Positions 49,068 to 57,158 of a stretch of 64,000 nt of DNA are shown one piece after another. The notes below the pieces were generated by a model. The model did not search any database, was not told the DNA's origin, and saw only the letters and a program-made list of their open reading frames with translations. The position numbers and the translations under genes are program-made. Source of the DNA: Vampirovibrio sp041737375 (GTDB lineage: Bacteria > Cyanobacteriota > Vampirovibrionia > Vampirovibrionales > Vampirovibrionaceae); assembly GCF_041737375.1 (NCBI RefSeq), contig NZ_JBGSRV010000015.1, forward strand, positions 62,001-126,000. The letters are read 5' to 3'. Every line of letters starts with the position of its first letter. Position 1 is the stretch's first letter.

Positions 49068-49720
49068 AAAGTCGTGGGTTGATTCTGTTCAGCATTTTGG
49101 CCGGGATGCTTGCTATCCTGCTCTACGCCAGTTTTCAGGAAAAACCCCAGGAGGCAGCCGCCCGGCAGCATTTAAACAATCTGCTCGGGCAGGCAAGTGC
49201 CAATGAAATGCTACCGGAACCTCAGGAATCCCTGAAGCTACCGGGCGTGGATCAATCTTTCTTCGGCTTCCCCATGCCCACCACCGATATTACGGTGGAG
49301 GAAACCTCCAGCAAGTATGTGCTTCGCATTCCGCTGGCGGCGGCCGAGGATTCCAGTTCCGTCAAGCTAAATGTGACCCCCCATCGCATCGAAGTTTCCG
49401 GGCAAACGGGCACGAAAACGGATGGGCAGAGTTTTTCTTCCAGCTTTATGCAGGCATTTAGCACCCATCAGGAAGTGTTACCAGATCAAGTGCATCGCAT
49501 GACTGAACAAAACGGCGATCAAACAGAGCTGGTGATTACCATTCCCAAAAAAGGCGGTAGCAAAACCAGCGCAGAATCAGGCGACGGGGGTTTTGACCAT
49601 TTTGACCATCAGGATGAGGCCGACGAACGCCTGATTCAGCCCAATGACAGCCCCGCCATTGAACCCCCACCCGTTCACGATGGGAATCCACTGGATACCT
49701 ACAGCAACCGGTTTATCTAA
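49064..49720 (+). CDS. Membrane-anchored Hsp20/alpha-crystallin-like protein
   Basis: The 218-residue protein has an N-terminal membrane anchor (LILFSILAGMLAILLYASF, about 6-24), a spacer, and an alpha-crystallin-like beta-sandwich at about 75-165: TDITVEETSSKYVLRIPLAA, KLNVTPHRIEVSGQ, SFSSSFMQAFSTHQEVLPDQV and TELVITIPKK follow the strand order of small heat-shock proteins. The C-terminus is acidic and Pro-rich. It probably faces the periplasm. It overlaps queF by 4 nt. The chaperone role is inferred from the fold pattern only. Confidence 0.6.
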   Translation: MKSRGLILFSILAGMLAILLYASFQEKPQEAAARQHLNNLLGQASANEMLPEPQESLKLPGVDQSFFGFPMPTTDITVEETSSKYVLRIPLAAAEDSSSVKLNVTPHRIEVSGQTGTKTDGQSFSSSFMQAFSTHQEVLPDQVHRMTEQNGDQTELVITIPKKGGSKTSAESGDGGFDHFDHQDEADERLIQPNDSPAIEPPPVHDGNPLDTYSNRFI

Positions 49721-49735
49721 AGAAGCTTGTAAGCC

Positions 49736-50620
49736 CTAGCCAATGCGTAAGGTTAGGCATTTGGAAGAGCCGCCGGCCTTCAGAAACTCGCTTAAATCAA
49801 CAGAAAGTACCTGAAAACCACGGGCCTTCAAATCATCGGTCAATCGGGAAGATCCCTGGTTAAAAATGACGGTATCCCCAATATTCACCGCGTTACAGGC
49901 AAAGCGGGCCGCCTCTTCCGGGCTAACCGGAATCAGCTTGCTGGCGGGTACGTTGGCCTCAATCACCGCTCGGCCATACTCATCAAAGGCATCCGGGGAG
50001 TAAATCAAGTGCCCATCCTGCAAAGGGCAGAGACAAACGTCGATATGGTAATAACGATCGTTAATCAGCTCCATGGACAACACCGGCAAATCGGTGGCAG
50101 CGGTTAGCAAACTGTGAGACGCAATATCGGTGCGGGTTTTATACCCGGCAAATACCCGATCTTGCCAAATCAGAGCGTCTCCCGCCCCTTCAAAAAAAAT
50201 GTGATCGGGCATTTGAACCACTTTAAAGCCTTTTTGCTCAAACCACTGGGCGCAAATAGGCTCTTCCGGTCGGCGCTCCGGGTGCTTGTAGTGGGCAATC
50301 ACAGCGGTTTGATTATGCACAAAGGCGGCGTTGGCCGTAAACACCAAATCGGGGACACCCGGCTCCGGGGTCAGCAGCTCCACATGGGCGCCTGCCTTTT
50401 CGGTAATGGCTTGATACAAGGCATCCCACTGGCGTTTGGCCAGCACCTCATCGCAAGGGGGGGCTTCCTGCATCCACGGGTTAATGGCATAAGCCACCGT
50501 AAAGTAAGTGGGCGGACACATTAAAATAGTGGGCTTTCCCCGATCCGAAAAAGGCGTATGGCCCACCGGCAAGGGGTTGAATGATAAGCTCTCGGCAAGG
50601 GGATTGACTGGTAAACTCAT
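49736..50620 (-). CDS. ArgZ-like arginine dihydrolase (amidinotransferase fold)
   Basis: The 294-residue protein is of the guanidine-modifying fold: MCPPTYFTVAYAINPWM, FTANAAFV, FFEGAGDALIW, the catalytic histidine in NDRYYHIDVCLCPL and the catalytic cysteine near the end in GGSSKCLTL. These features, especially FTANA, fit the N-terminal domain of cyanobacterial ArgZ/AgrE, which turns arginine into ornithine, CO2 and ammonia; dimethylargininase is the alternative name for this fold. The ATG at 50618-50620 has AGAGGCG upstream. It follows the LOR/SDH-type gene by 11 nt, the other module of ArgZ/AgrE. Confidence 0.75.
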   Translation of the reverse strand: MSLPVNPLAESLSFNPLPVGHTPFSDRGKPTILMCPPTYFTVAYAINPWMQEAPPCDEVLAKRQWDALYQAITEKAGAHVELLTPEPGVPDLVFTANAAFVHNQTAVIAHYKHPERRPEEPICAQWFEQKGFKVVQMPDHIFFEGAGDALIWQDRVFAGYKTRTDIASHSLLTAATDLPVLSMELINDRYYHIDVCLCPLQDGHLIYSPDAFDEYGRAVIEANVPASKLIPVSPEEAARFACNAVNIGDTVIFNQGSSRLTDDLKARGFQVLSVDLSEFLKAGGSSKCLTLRIG

Positions 50621-50631
50621 ACGATACGCCT

Positions 50632-51111
50632 CTACCAATCCAGTCCGTGAGTGCCACGAACCAGCAAATCACCCGGCAAAACCTGAGCGGCGCTGATCAT
50701 GTGGGCTTGTCCATTTTTGATGGCCAATGCCCAATCCCCACCCTGACCCACCGAAAGGGTTTGCCCATTCCATCTGATTTTTTGGGGCAATCGAACCCGG
50801 TAGGCCTCTTCCGGCAAAGCGCCTGCCTGCTCACAGGCAATGGTTTCCGCATCAGTAGATTCTGCCACAGCGCCATAAGGGGCCACCGCTTCCATCAAAG
50901 CGTTCATGGTGTTGGCATCCGCCGCCAGTAAGGTCAGGTTAATGGCGGAAATATCCTTTTTCAGGCTGCCCACATGAATATCGTTCAGCCGATAATCCCC
51001 ACCCAACTGCTGCACTCGGTCAATCACCTTGGAAAGGGTGAGGGAATCGATGACATGGCCCTTCAATTCTACGGTACGAGCCAATCCGGCCTGTTCTGTC
51101 AAACCGCTCAT
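50632..51111 (-). CDS. LOR/SDH-type conserved domain protein (ArgZ/AgrE middle module)
   Basis: The 159-residue protein resembles the conserved N-terminal region shared by the lysine-ketoglutarate reductase/saccharopine dehydrogenase-like family and ArgZ/AgrE: TVELKGHVIDSLTLSKVIDRVQQLGGDYRLNDIHVGSLKKDISAINLTLLA, ending GDLLVRGTHGLDW. In cyanobacteria this module is fused after the arginine dihydrolase domain and is followed by a catalytic cyclodeaminase-like domain; here it stands alone and that last domain is missing. The ATG at 51109-51111 has AAGGAGATGG upstream. It is the first gene of a two-gene unit. Confidence 0.7.
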   Translation of the reverse strand: MSGLTEQAGLARTVELKGHVIDSLTLSKVIDRVQQLGGDYRLNDIHVGSLKKDISAINLTLLAADANTMNALMEAVAPYGAVAESTDAETIACEQAGALPEEAYRVRLPQKIRWNGQTLSVGQGGDWALAIKNGQAHMISAAQVLPGDLLVRGTHGLDW

Positions 51112-51504
51112 TCGGGTCCATCTCCTTCCACTCAGCGTAACCAACGTCTCTACTACTGTATCCGAAATGCATGGCGCTGACCACACCCGCCCGATGGAGA
51201 GCCAATCATCCATGAGGTTGACCTGCACATGCATTAAATACCGGCCAAAGGATCAAGTTTTAATGGGAGCCCTACGAGGAAAAATACAGGAAAGGGATGA
51301 ATTCGGTAGTCTGGTTCCTTCAGACAGTGGATGAAAGCCCCGCCGTAAAAGGATATTCTGAGCGAGAAGTCCTTAAAAGGCACTGGTTCCAAGTCGAAGG
51401 ATTTTAACCGGGTTCATCAGCCGGATTAAAGACAAAGCATTTCTCCAGTGGTGAAAATCCAAACGGGATAGTACGAAAGAGTAAAAGAGATAGGTAAAGC
51501 GACC

Positions 51505-52065
51505 GTGAGTCTGGAAAGCCTCCAATCGACCTTACAACGCATTGCGGACATTGAAAACCGCTTTACCAGTCTGGCCCCGAAACCGGCGCCCGGTGACAAT
51601 GGCGCTGTGGAAAAAAGCTTTGAAACAGCATTGAATCAAGCCATGGGCACCAATGGCGCAGCCCCCGTTCCCCCACAACTGGCCGGACTTATTCAAGAAC
51701 AAGCACAAGCCCAGGGCGTCGATGCCGACTTGCTGAAAGCCATTATGAAAAATGAATCCAATTTTAACCCCAAAGCGCTTTCCCCGGTGGGCGCGCAAGG
51801 CCTGATGCAACTCATGCCCGGAACCGCCGCTGGTCTGGGGGTTAAGGACAGCTTTGATCCGGCCCAAAACATTGCGGGCGGCGCCAAATATTTAAAAGGA
51901 CTGCTCACCAAATATCAATCCGTTCCCAAAGCGGTGGCCGCTTACAACGCTGGCCCCGGCGCAGTGGACAAGTATCAGGGCATTCCGCCTTATCAGGAAA
52001 CCACCCAGTACGTTAAAAAAGTAATGCAATCCTACCAGGCGTATCAAAACGCCGAAGGGAGCTAA
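51505..52065 (+). CDS. Lytic transglycosylase (SLT domain), flagellar cluster
   Basis: The 186-residue protein has an N-terminal helical stretch and an SLT transglycosylase domain at about 70-180: LLKAIMKNESNFNPKALSPVGAQGLMQLMPGTAAGLGV (catalytic Glu in NESNFN), then NIAGGAKYLKGLL and AVAAYNAGPGAVDKY. No signal peptide is visible, so it may be exported with the rod proteins. It precedes flgF by 3 nt and probably opens the cell wall for the rod, doing the job of the muramidase half of FlgJ. Start GTG at 51505. Confidence 0.88.
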   Translation: MSLESLQSTLQRIADIENRFTSLAPKPAPGDNGAVEKSFETALNQAMGTNGAAPVPPQLAGLIQEQAQAQGVDADLLKAIMKNESNFNPKALSPVGAQGLMQLMPGTAAGLGVKDSFDPAQNIAGGAKYLKGLLTKYQSVPKAVAAYNAGPGAVDKYQGIPPYQETTQYVKKVMQSYQAYQNAEGS

Positions 52066-52068
52066 GCC

Positions 52069-52842
52069 ATGTTAAGAGGGTTATACACTGCCGCAGCCGG
52101 AATGATGGCAACTCAAACCGCCGTCGACACCATGGCCAGCAACCTGTCTAACGTTAGTACCATTGGCTTTAAAGGCAACAAGGTTAACTACCAGACTTTC
52201 CCGGAAATGATGATTAGCCGCGTAAGCAAAGAAGGACAAGAACCCGTTGGCAGCCTGATGACCGGCAGCCAGATTTTTGAAAGCTACATTGATTTCAATG
52301 CGGGCGCTATGCAGCAAACCGGCAACACCTTTGACCTGGCCCTAGAAGGTGACGGATTTTTTACAGTGAGATCCAAAACCGGCACCCCCTATTACACACG
52401 GGCCGGAAACTTCACCATTGATGAAGAAGGATTTTTGACCACCCTGCACGGTGCTTATGTAGAAGGATCGCTGGGAAAAATTCAGGTGCTTCTGGATGGA
52501 GGCCCTTTCAGCATTAACGCCCAAGGCGATATTAGCGGGCGCAACGGCGTGATTGACCAAATTAAAGTGGCCCGTTTTGAGAATAACCATTCTCTGGAAA
52601 AAGTCAGTGACAACCTGTATCAGGCCACACCGGGCAGCAAACTTTTGCCAGCACCTCAGGCAGATACGCCCCGAGGCTACAAAATCAATGCGGGCATGCT
52701 GGAAGCATCCAACATCAACCCGGTATCAGAACTGGTCAACAACATTCAGGGCCTAAGACTTTACGAAGCCCTGCAAAAAAATATTCATATTCATAACGAC
52801 ACCCTGGGCAAAGCCGTGAACGACGTGGGTCGGCCTCGCTAA
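52069..52842 (+). CDS. flgF: Flagellar basal-body rod protein FlgF
   Basis: The 257-residue protein is a rod protein: MLRGLYTAAAGMMATQTAVDTMASNLSNVSTIGFKGNKV at the N-terminus, LEGDGFFTVRS in the middle and a C-terminal helix MLEASNINPVSELVNNIQGLRLYEALQKNI. Its position before flgG and its divergent middle support FlgF (proximal rod). FlgG-like is the alternative. The ATG follows AAGGGAG. Confidence 0.85.
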   Translation: MLRGLYTAAAGMMATQTAVDTMASNLSNVSTIGFKGNKVNYQTFPEMMISRVSKEGQEPVGSLMTGSQIFESYIDFNAGAMQQTGNTFDLALEGDGFFTVRSKTGTPYYTRAGNFTIDEEGFLTTLHGAYVEGSLGKIQVLLDGGPFSINAQGDISGRNGVIDQIKVARFENNHSLEKVSDNLYQATPGSKLLPAPQADTPRGYKINAGMLEASNINPVSELVNNIQGLRLYEALQKNIHIHNDTLGKAVNDVGRPR

Positions 52843-52919
52843 TCCCGTTCAATCAGTCAGTCCGTGATCCATTTTTAAGTTCCCATTCCCTTTGAAACCG
52901 ACCGAAATCGGAGGCCACA

Positions 52920-53711
52920 ATGCTCAGAGCCCTTTATACCGCCGCTACCGGCTCCACCAGCCAACAGTTCAATATCGATGTAATCGCCAACAACGTGGCC
53001 AACGTAAACACCACCGGCTATAAAAAAGCCCGGGCAGAATTTTCGGATTTACTAAGCCAAACTTACTCCGCCGCCGGAGCCATTGGCGATCAGGGAACCA
53101 CCGATCCGGTAGGGATTCAGGTTGGTTTGGGTGTTCAGGTTACCGCCACTCAAAAAATCTTCTTGCCCGGTTCTATCCAGCAAACCGGCAACCCACTGGA
53201 TTTAGCCGTTCAGGGCGATGGCTTCTTTCAGGTACAAACCGATGGTGGCAACCTGGGTTACACAAGGGATGGTAACTTCAAGCGGGATGCCAACGGGACA
53301 CTGGTGACCTCTGATGGTTACCCGGTACAGCCCAACATTACCTTACCCAACGATGCCACCGAAATCGTTATTGGCCTGAACGGCACCATTTCGGTTCGGC
53401 AAGCGGGTTCCATTACCTTAAACCAGGTGGGTCAATTGCAGTTGGTTCGTTTTTCCAACCCGGCGGGTTTAGAAAGCGTAGGCCGTAACCTGTTTCAGGA
53501 AACACCCGCATCAGGCGCAGCGGTGCAAGGCACGGCGGGTCAGGGTGATTTTTCCAAAACCATGATTACCCAAGGCTTTTTGGAAGGTTCCAACGTACAG
53601 ATTGTGGAAGAACTGATTAACCTGATTAGTGCTCAGCGGGCCTTTGAAGCCAACTCCAAGGTTATTAAAGCCGCCGATGAACTGCTGCAAACCGCCAATA
53701 ATACCGTTTAA
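52920..53711 (+). CDS. flgG: Flagellar distal rod protein FlgG
   Basis: The 263-residue protein is FlgG, which forms the distal rod through the outer membrane. It begins MLRALYTAATGSTSQQFNIDVIANNVANVNTTGYKKARAEFSDLLSQTY and ends GFLEGSNVQIVEELINLISAQRAFEANSKVIKAADELLQTANN, both diagnostic. The ATG has CGGAGG upstream. It follows flgF by 77 nt. Confidence 0.95.
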   Translation: MLRALYTAATGSTSQQFNIDVIANNVANVNTTGYKKARAEFSDLLSQTYSAAGAIGDQGTTDPVGIQVGLGVQVTATQKIFLPGSIQQTGNPLDLAVQGDGFFQVQTDGGNLGYTRDGNFKRDANGTLVTSDGYPVQPNITLPNDATEIVIGLNGTISVRQAGSITLNQVGQLQLVRFSNPAGLESVGRNLFQETPASGAAVQGTAGQGDFSKTMITQGFLEGSNVQIVEELINLISAQRAFEANSKVIKAADELLQTANNTV

Positions 53712-53734
53712 ATTGAATTTTTAAGGACACCCCC

Positions 53735-54496
53735 ATGAACCGCCCAACCACCCTAAAAACCAAGCTGACGCTGATCGCCACTGTATTAGTGGTGATGGGC
53801 AGTCAAAGCGTGAGTGGGGCGGCCACGGTCACCGAAGATCAGATTAAAGAAAAAGTAGTGGCCCACGTTCAGCAAAAACTGGGCACCATGGTTTCCAAGT
53901 CCGATCAGGCAAACGTGAGCGTTTCCATTACCCAGGTGCCTGGTGGTCCCTTCCATTTTCCTCAGGCCGCAACGGACAAAGACATCACCATCACGGTGAC
54001 CTCTCGGCTGGGCGAAAGCTACACCGAACGGGGCATTGTTCAGGTGGCCATGCAGGATAAACAGGATCATCACCGGGAAATTGGCGTTCCGATCCAGATT
54101 TCAGTCAAAAAGCCGGTATGGGTGGTTAAAAACGCCATTAACGCCAAACAACCCCTGCGCGCTTCTGATTTAAGCTCGCAACTAAAAGACATTAGCCACT
54201 GCTACAACAACGCCGTGGGCGGAGAAACCAATATTAGCCAGTATATCGCCCGCGTAAACCTGCGCCCCGGTGAATTGCTGGACGCCCGCAAAATGATCAT
54301 TCCACCGGATGTGACCTACAACAGTTCGGTTCGCATTCTCATTTCCAACGGCGATAGCATGACCCTGACCGTTCCGGGCATTGCGTTGGCCGAAGGGAAA
54401 ATTGGGGACACCATTCGGGTACGGCAAGCCATTTTTCAGCGGAAGTACTACAGCGCTAAAATCATTGATCGCAACAGCGTACTGGTGGAAATGTAG
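53735..54496 (+). CDS. flgA: Flagellar P-ring assembly chaperone FlgA
   Basis: FlgA is a periplasmic helper for P-ring formation. The 253-residue protein has a signal peptide (cleavage likely after SGA near residue 29) and a C-terminal SAF-type domain: PVWVVKNAINAKQPLRASDLSSQL, NLRPGELLDARKMI and IALAEGKIGDTIRVRQ. The order flgG-flgA-flgH-flgI supports the assignment. AAGGACA precedes the ATG. Confidence 0.85.
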   Translation: MNRPTTLKTKLTLIATVLVVMGSQSVSGAATVTEDQIKEKVVAHVQQKLGTMVSKSDQANVSVSITQVPGGPFHFPQAATDKDITITVTSRLGESYTERGIVQVAMQDKQDHHREIGVPIQISVKKPVWVVKNAINAKQPLRASDLSSQLKDISHCYNNAVGGETNISQYIARVNLRPGELLDARKMIIPPDVTYNSSVRILISNGDSMTLTVPGIALAEGKIGDTIRVRQAIFQRKYYSAKIIDRNSVLVEM

Positions 54497-54561
54497 AGCG
54501 CCAGCCACACCTCAGCCATACCACCGAAACATTCAGGGATTATTCAGGGAGAACGAGAACG

Positions 54562-55263
54562 ATGACAAAAAGCGAAACACCCACCCGTCAAAGCCTACAG
54601 CCCATTTTAGCGGGCCTTTTAACGGTGGCTTTTTTGAGCCAGTTCGCCCCTGCTTCGGCGGAATCCCTGTTTCGAGCCAGCAGCACTTTTAACGCGCAGG
54701 AACCCATTCAGTCCCGTTCCCTGTTTACCCCTCCCATTGCCCGTGCCGTGGGTGATTTAATCACCATCCAGATTAACGAAACCACTCAAAATCTGATTCG
54801 TAGCGACATTAGAATGACCAAAGGGCAAGTCATCAACCAGAACGGCAGCGGCCTGTTCAACAGTATGGTGGGCTTTTTTCTGGGGAAATTGCCATTTAAC
54901 ACCAGCCGCATTAACAACGCCTTGCAAGCTCCCAATTTTAATGGCCTGGACAACTCCAACGAGATGAACAGCCGAGCCGAAATCAACCGCACCACGGGTA
55001 TGATAGACAACATTACCTGCCAGGTGGTTCAGGTCATGCCCAACGGAGATTTAATGGTGCAAGGGCAAAAAACCATTCAGGGCAGCAAGGAACGCACCGA
55101 TTTAATGGTCACCGGCATTATCAAGCCCTATTATCTGGATCGCAACAACCAGATCAGCTCCAATATGGTGGCTGGCTTTCAGATGATTCAAGGCGGCAAG
55201 GGCATTCTGAGCCGTCAGCAAAACGACGGTGTGGCCAATAAAATTTATCAGTTCTTTAACTAA
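54562..55263 (+). CDS. flgH: Flagellar L-ring protein FlgH, lacking a lipobox
   Basis: FlgH forms the outer-membrane bushing of the flagellum. The 233-residue protein contains SLFTPPIARAVGDLITIQINETTQN, EINRTTGMIDNITCQVVQVMPNGDLMVQGQKTI and GIIKPYYLDRNNQISSNMVAG, all typical. Most FlgH proteins are lipoproteins with a lipobox cysteine; here the signal peptide ends in PASA-ES with no cysteine, so it appears to be cleaved by signal peptidase I. Downstream of flgA by 65 nt and 9 nt before flgI. Confidence 0.93.
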   Translation: MTKSETPTRQSLQPILAGLLTVAFLSQFAPASAESLFRASSTFNAQEPIQSRSLFTPPIARAVGDLITIQINETTQNLIRSDIRMTKGQVINQNGSGLFNSMVGFFLGKLPFNTSRINNALQAPNFNGLDNSNEMNSRAEINRTTGMIDNITCQVVQVMPNGDLMVQGQKTIQGSKERTDLMVTGIIKPYYLDRNNQISSNMVAGFQMIQGGKGILSRQQNDGVANKIYQFFN

Positions 55264-55272
55264 CAAGGGGTA

Positions 55273-56412
55273 ATGGCTATGTGTGGATTCAACGCCAAAA
55301 GTAAAAAAACCATTGCCCTGGGGCTGATTGTAACCGGGTTGCTGGCATCTGTTTTACCGGGCTTGCCAGCGCATGCCGCCACCTTGCGGATTAAGGACAT
55401 TGCCCATGTAAAAGGGGTTAGAAATAACCAACTGGTGGGTTACGGCTTAGTGGTGGGCCTGAGTAAAACCGGCGACAAAAGCCGCTCCACCCAAACTTCC
55501 ACCGCCAACCTGATTAACAATTTTAATGGCCGTTTGAATAACGACAACGACATTCGCTCCACCAATACCGCTGCCGTAATTATTACCGCCATTGTGCCTC
55601 CCTTTGCCAAAGAAGGCGACCCGCTGGATGTAATGGTGTCCTCTATGGCGGACGCCTCCAGTCTGGAAGGCGGGGTACTGGTGAATTCAGAATTAAGAGC
55701 GCCCAACGGCGAAGTGGTGGCACTGGCCCAAGGCCCACTTTCCACGGGTGGCACCTCGGTGGATGCCAGTGGATCTTCCAAACGAACCGCCATTACCACC
55801 TCGGCCCGCATTCCCAACGGGGCCATTATGGAACGTGAAATCCACACCCAAATCGGCGATGAATACGGGATGGACTTGGTGCTGGGACGCACCGATTTCA
55901 CCCTGGCCAGCCGGGTGGCGGAATCCATCACCAAAAATGTAGCCCCGGCGAGAGCCATTGACGGTAGCACCGTACGGGTGCTGTTCCCGGATCAGTTTAT
56001 TGATAACCGGGTGGCTTTTTTATCCAAAGTGGAAAACGTGACGGTAAACGCCACCGAAGAAGTAGCCAAAGTGGTAATTAACGAACGAACCGGCACCATT
56101 GTGATTGGCAGCAACGTAAAGCTATTGCCAGCGGCAGTGGCCCACGGCGGAATTACGGTAAGCGTGGAAACCGCCAACACCGTTTCTCAACCCGGCAGCT
56201 TTACCCAGGGCGGGCAAACCGTGGGCGTGTCCAACAGCAAAATATCCATCGATAAAGCAGCGGGCAGCCTGGTTAAGCTGGGCGCCAACGCCACTTTGCA
56301 AGATTTAGTGGCCGCCCTGAACGCCTTGGGCGTTACCCCCAGTGACTTGATTTCAGTGCTGCAAGCCCTTAAAGCGGCGGGCAGTTTGGAAGCGACCCTT
56401 GAAATCATTTAA
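55273..56412 (+). CDS. flgI: Flagellar P-ring protein FlgI
   Basis: FlgI forms the periplasmic P-ring around the rod. The 379-residue protein has a signal peptide ending AHA near residue 35, then RIKDIAHVKGVRNNQLVGYGLVVGLSKTGDKS, the IVPPFAKEGDPLDVMVSSMADASSLEGGVL region, RTGTIVIGSNVKLLPAAVAHGGITVSV, and the end LVAALNALGVTPSDLISVLQALKAAGSLEATLEII. All are diagnostic. ATG at 55273 or 55279 is the start. Confidence 0.97.
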   Translation: MAMCGFNAKSKKTIALGLIVTGLLASVLPGLPAHAATLRIKDIAHVKGVRNNQLVGYGLVVGLSKTGDKSRSTQTSTANLINNFNGRLNNDNDIRSTNTAAVIITAIVPPFAKEGDPLDVMVSSMADASSLEGGVLVNSELRAPNGEVVALAQGPLSTGGTSVDASGSSKRTAITTSARIPNGAIMEREIHTQIGDEYGMDLVLGRTDFTLASRVAESITKNVAPARAIDGSTVRVLFPDQFIDNRVAFLSKVENVTVNATEEVAKVVINERTGTIVIGSNVKLLPAAVAHGGITVSVETANTVSQPGSFTQGGQTVGVSNSKISIDKAAGSLVKLGANATLQDLVAALNALGVTPSDLISVLQALKAAGSLEATLEII

Positions 56413-56432
56413 ATCCTAAAGGAAACCATCCA

Positions 56433-56843
56433 ATGAGTTCCATGGACTTCAATTTACAAGCAGGCGGCGGCACCCAATGGCAGGGCCAGTCTCAAGCCAC
56501 CAAATTGCAAAACCTGCAACGCCAGTATTTGAACCCTGACAATCAGGATCAAAAAAAGCTGAAAAAAGCCGCTCAGGAATTTGAAGCCATTTTTGTCCAA
56601 CAAATGCTGGACGCCATGGACAAAACCGTGGACCGCAAAGACAGCTTTTTAAACGGCGGCAGCAGCGAAGAGTACTTTAGAAGCATGCTGAACGAGGAAA
56701 TCTCAAAATCCATGACCAGCCGCCAAGGTGGCAGCGGCTTTGGGTTGGCGGAAAGTATTTATCGCCAAATGTCGAAAGAGGCCAGTAAAAAAGACGGCCA
56801 GCCCCAGTCGGTTCAAGGGACAAACGGTGAGGTGACCCCCTAA
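56433..56843 (+). CDS. flgJ: FlgJ-type rod-binding (cap) protein, no muramidase domain
   Basis: The 136-residue protein matches only the N-terminal rod-cap domain of FlgJ: KKAAQEFEAIFVQQMLDAMDKTV, EYFRSMLNEEISKSMTSRQGGSGFGLAESIYRQM. The glucosaminidase half found in enterobacterial FlgJ is absent; the separate SLT transglycosylase at the head of the cluster probably supplies it. The stop TAA overlaps the ATG of the next gene by one nt. Confidence 0.9.
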   Translation: MSSMDFNLQAGGGTQWQGQSQATKLQNLQRQYLNPDNQDQKKLKKAAQEFEAIFVQQMLDAMDKTVDRKDSFLNGGSSEEYFRSMLNEEISKSMTSRQGGSGFGLAESIYRQMSKEASKKDGQPQSVQGTNGEVTP

Positions 56844-57145
56844 TGCAAATTCCATCCGGCGCACAATCTTTGCAAGTTTTAAAAGCCCAACAAGCTTGGG
56901 AAGCCCGACGGGCAGGCAAAACCGAAACCCAGAAACCAGCGGCCCAAACGGCTCCAGTTATTGAAATTGCCAAACCCGAATTGCCCGTGGATAGCGTTTT
57001 ACCCGCTGTATCGCCCCAGTGGCAACGCCGGGTGAATGAAATCCAGAACATCGCCACCAAAGCCGGATTTGTGGACGTGACCGAGCAAGACATTCGCAAA
57101 GCCTACCAGTTTGGCGAAAGCCTGCTGGCCGATTACCGGGTTTAA
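56843..57145 (+). CDS. Possible anti-sigma factor FlgM
   Basis: The 100-residue protein has a Gln/Ala/Pro-rich N-terminal half and a C-terminal helix region RRVNEIQNIATKAGFVDVTEQDIRKAYQFGESLLADYRV that loosely follows the FlgM pattern (RVxxIxxxIxxGxYxVdxxxiAxxLL). FlgM is usually encoded just before flgN and flgK, exactly this position. It holds sigma-28 inactive until the hook is complete. Sequence match alone is weak; position carries much of the argument. Confidence 0.45.
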   Translation: MQIPSGAQSLQVLKAQQAWEARRAGKTETQKPAAQTAPVIEIAKPELPVDSVLPAVSPQWQRRVNEIQNIATKAGFVDVTEQDIRKAYQFGESLLADYRV

Positions 57146-57158
57146 AGGAGCCACTCCG

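Noticed and set aside
51235..51504. Cyclic di-GMP riboswitch or sigma-28/sigma-54 promoter before the flagellar cluster
   Set aside because: No GEMM core, no TAAA-N15-GCCGATAA and no GG-N10-GC match could be found. I see nothing else definite in these 270 nt.
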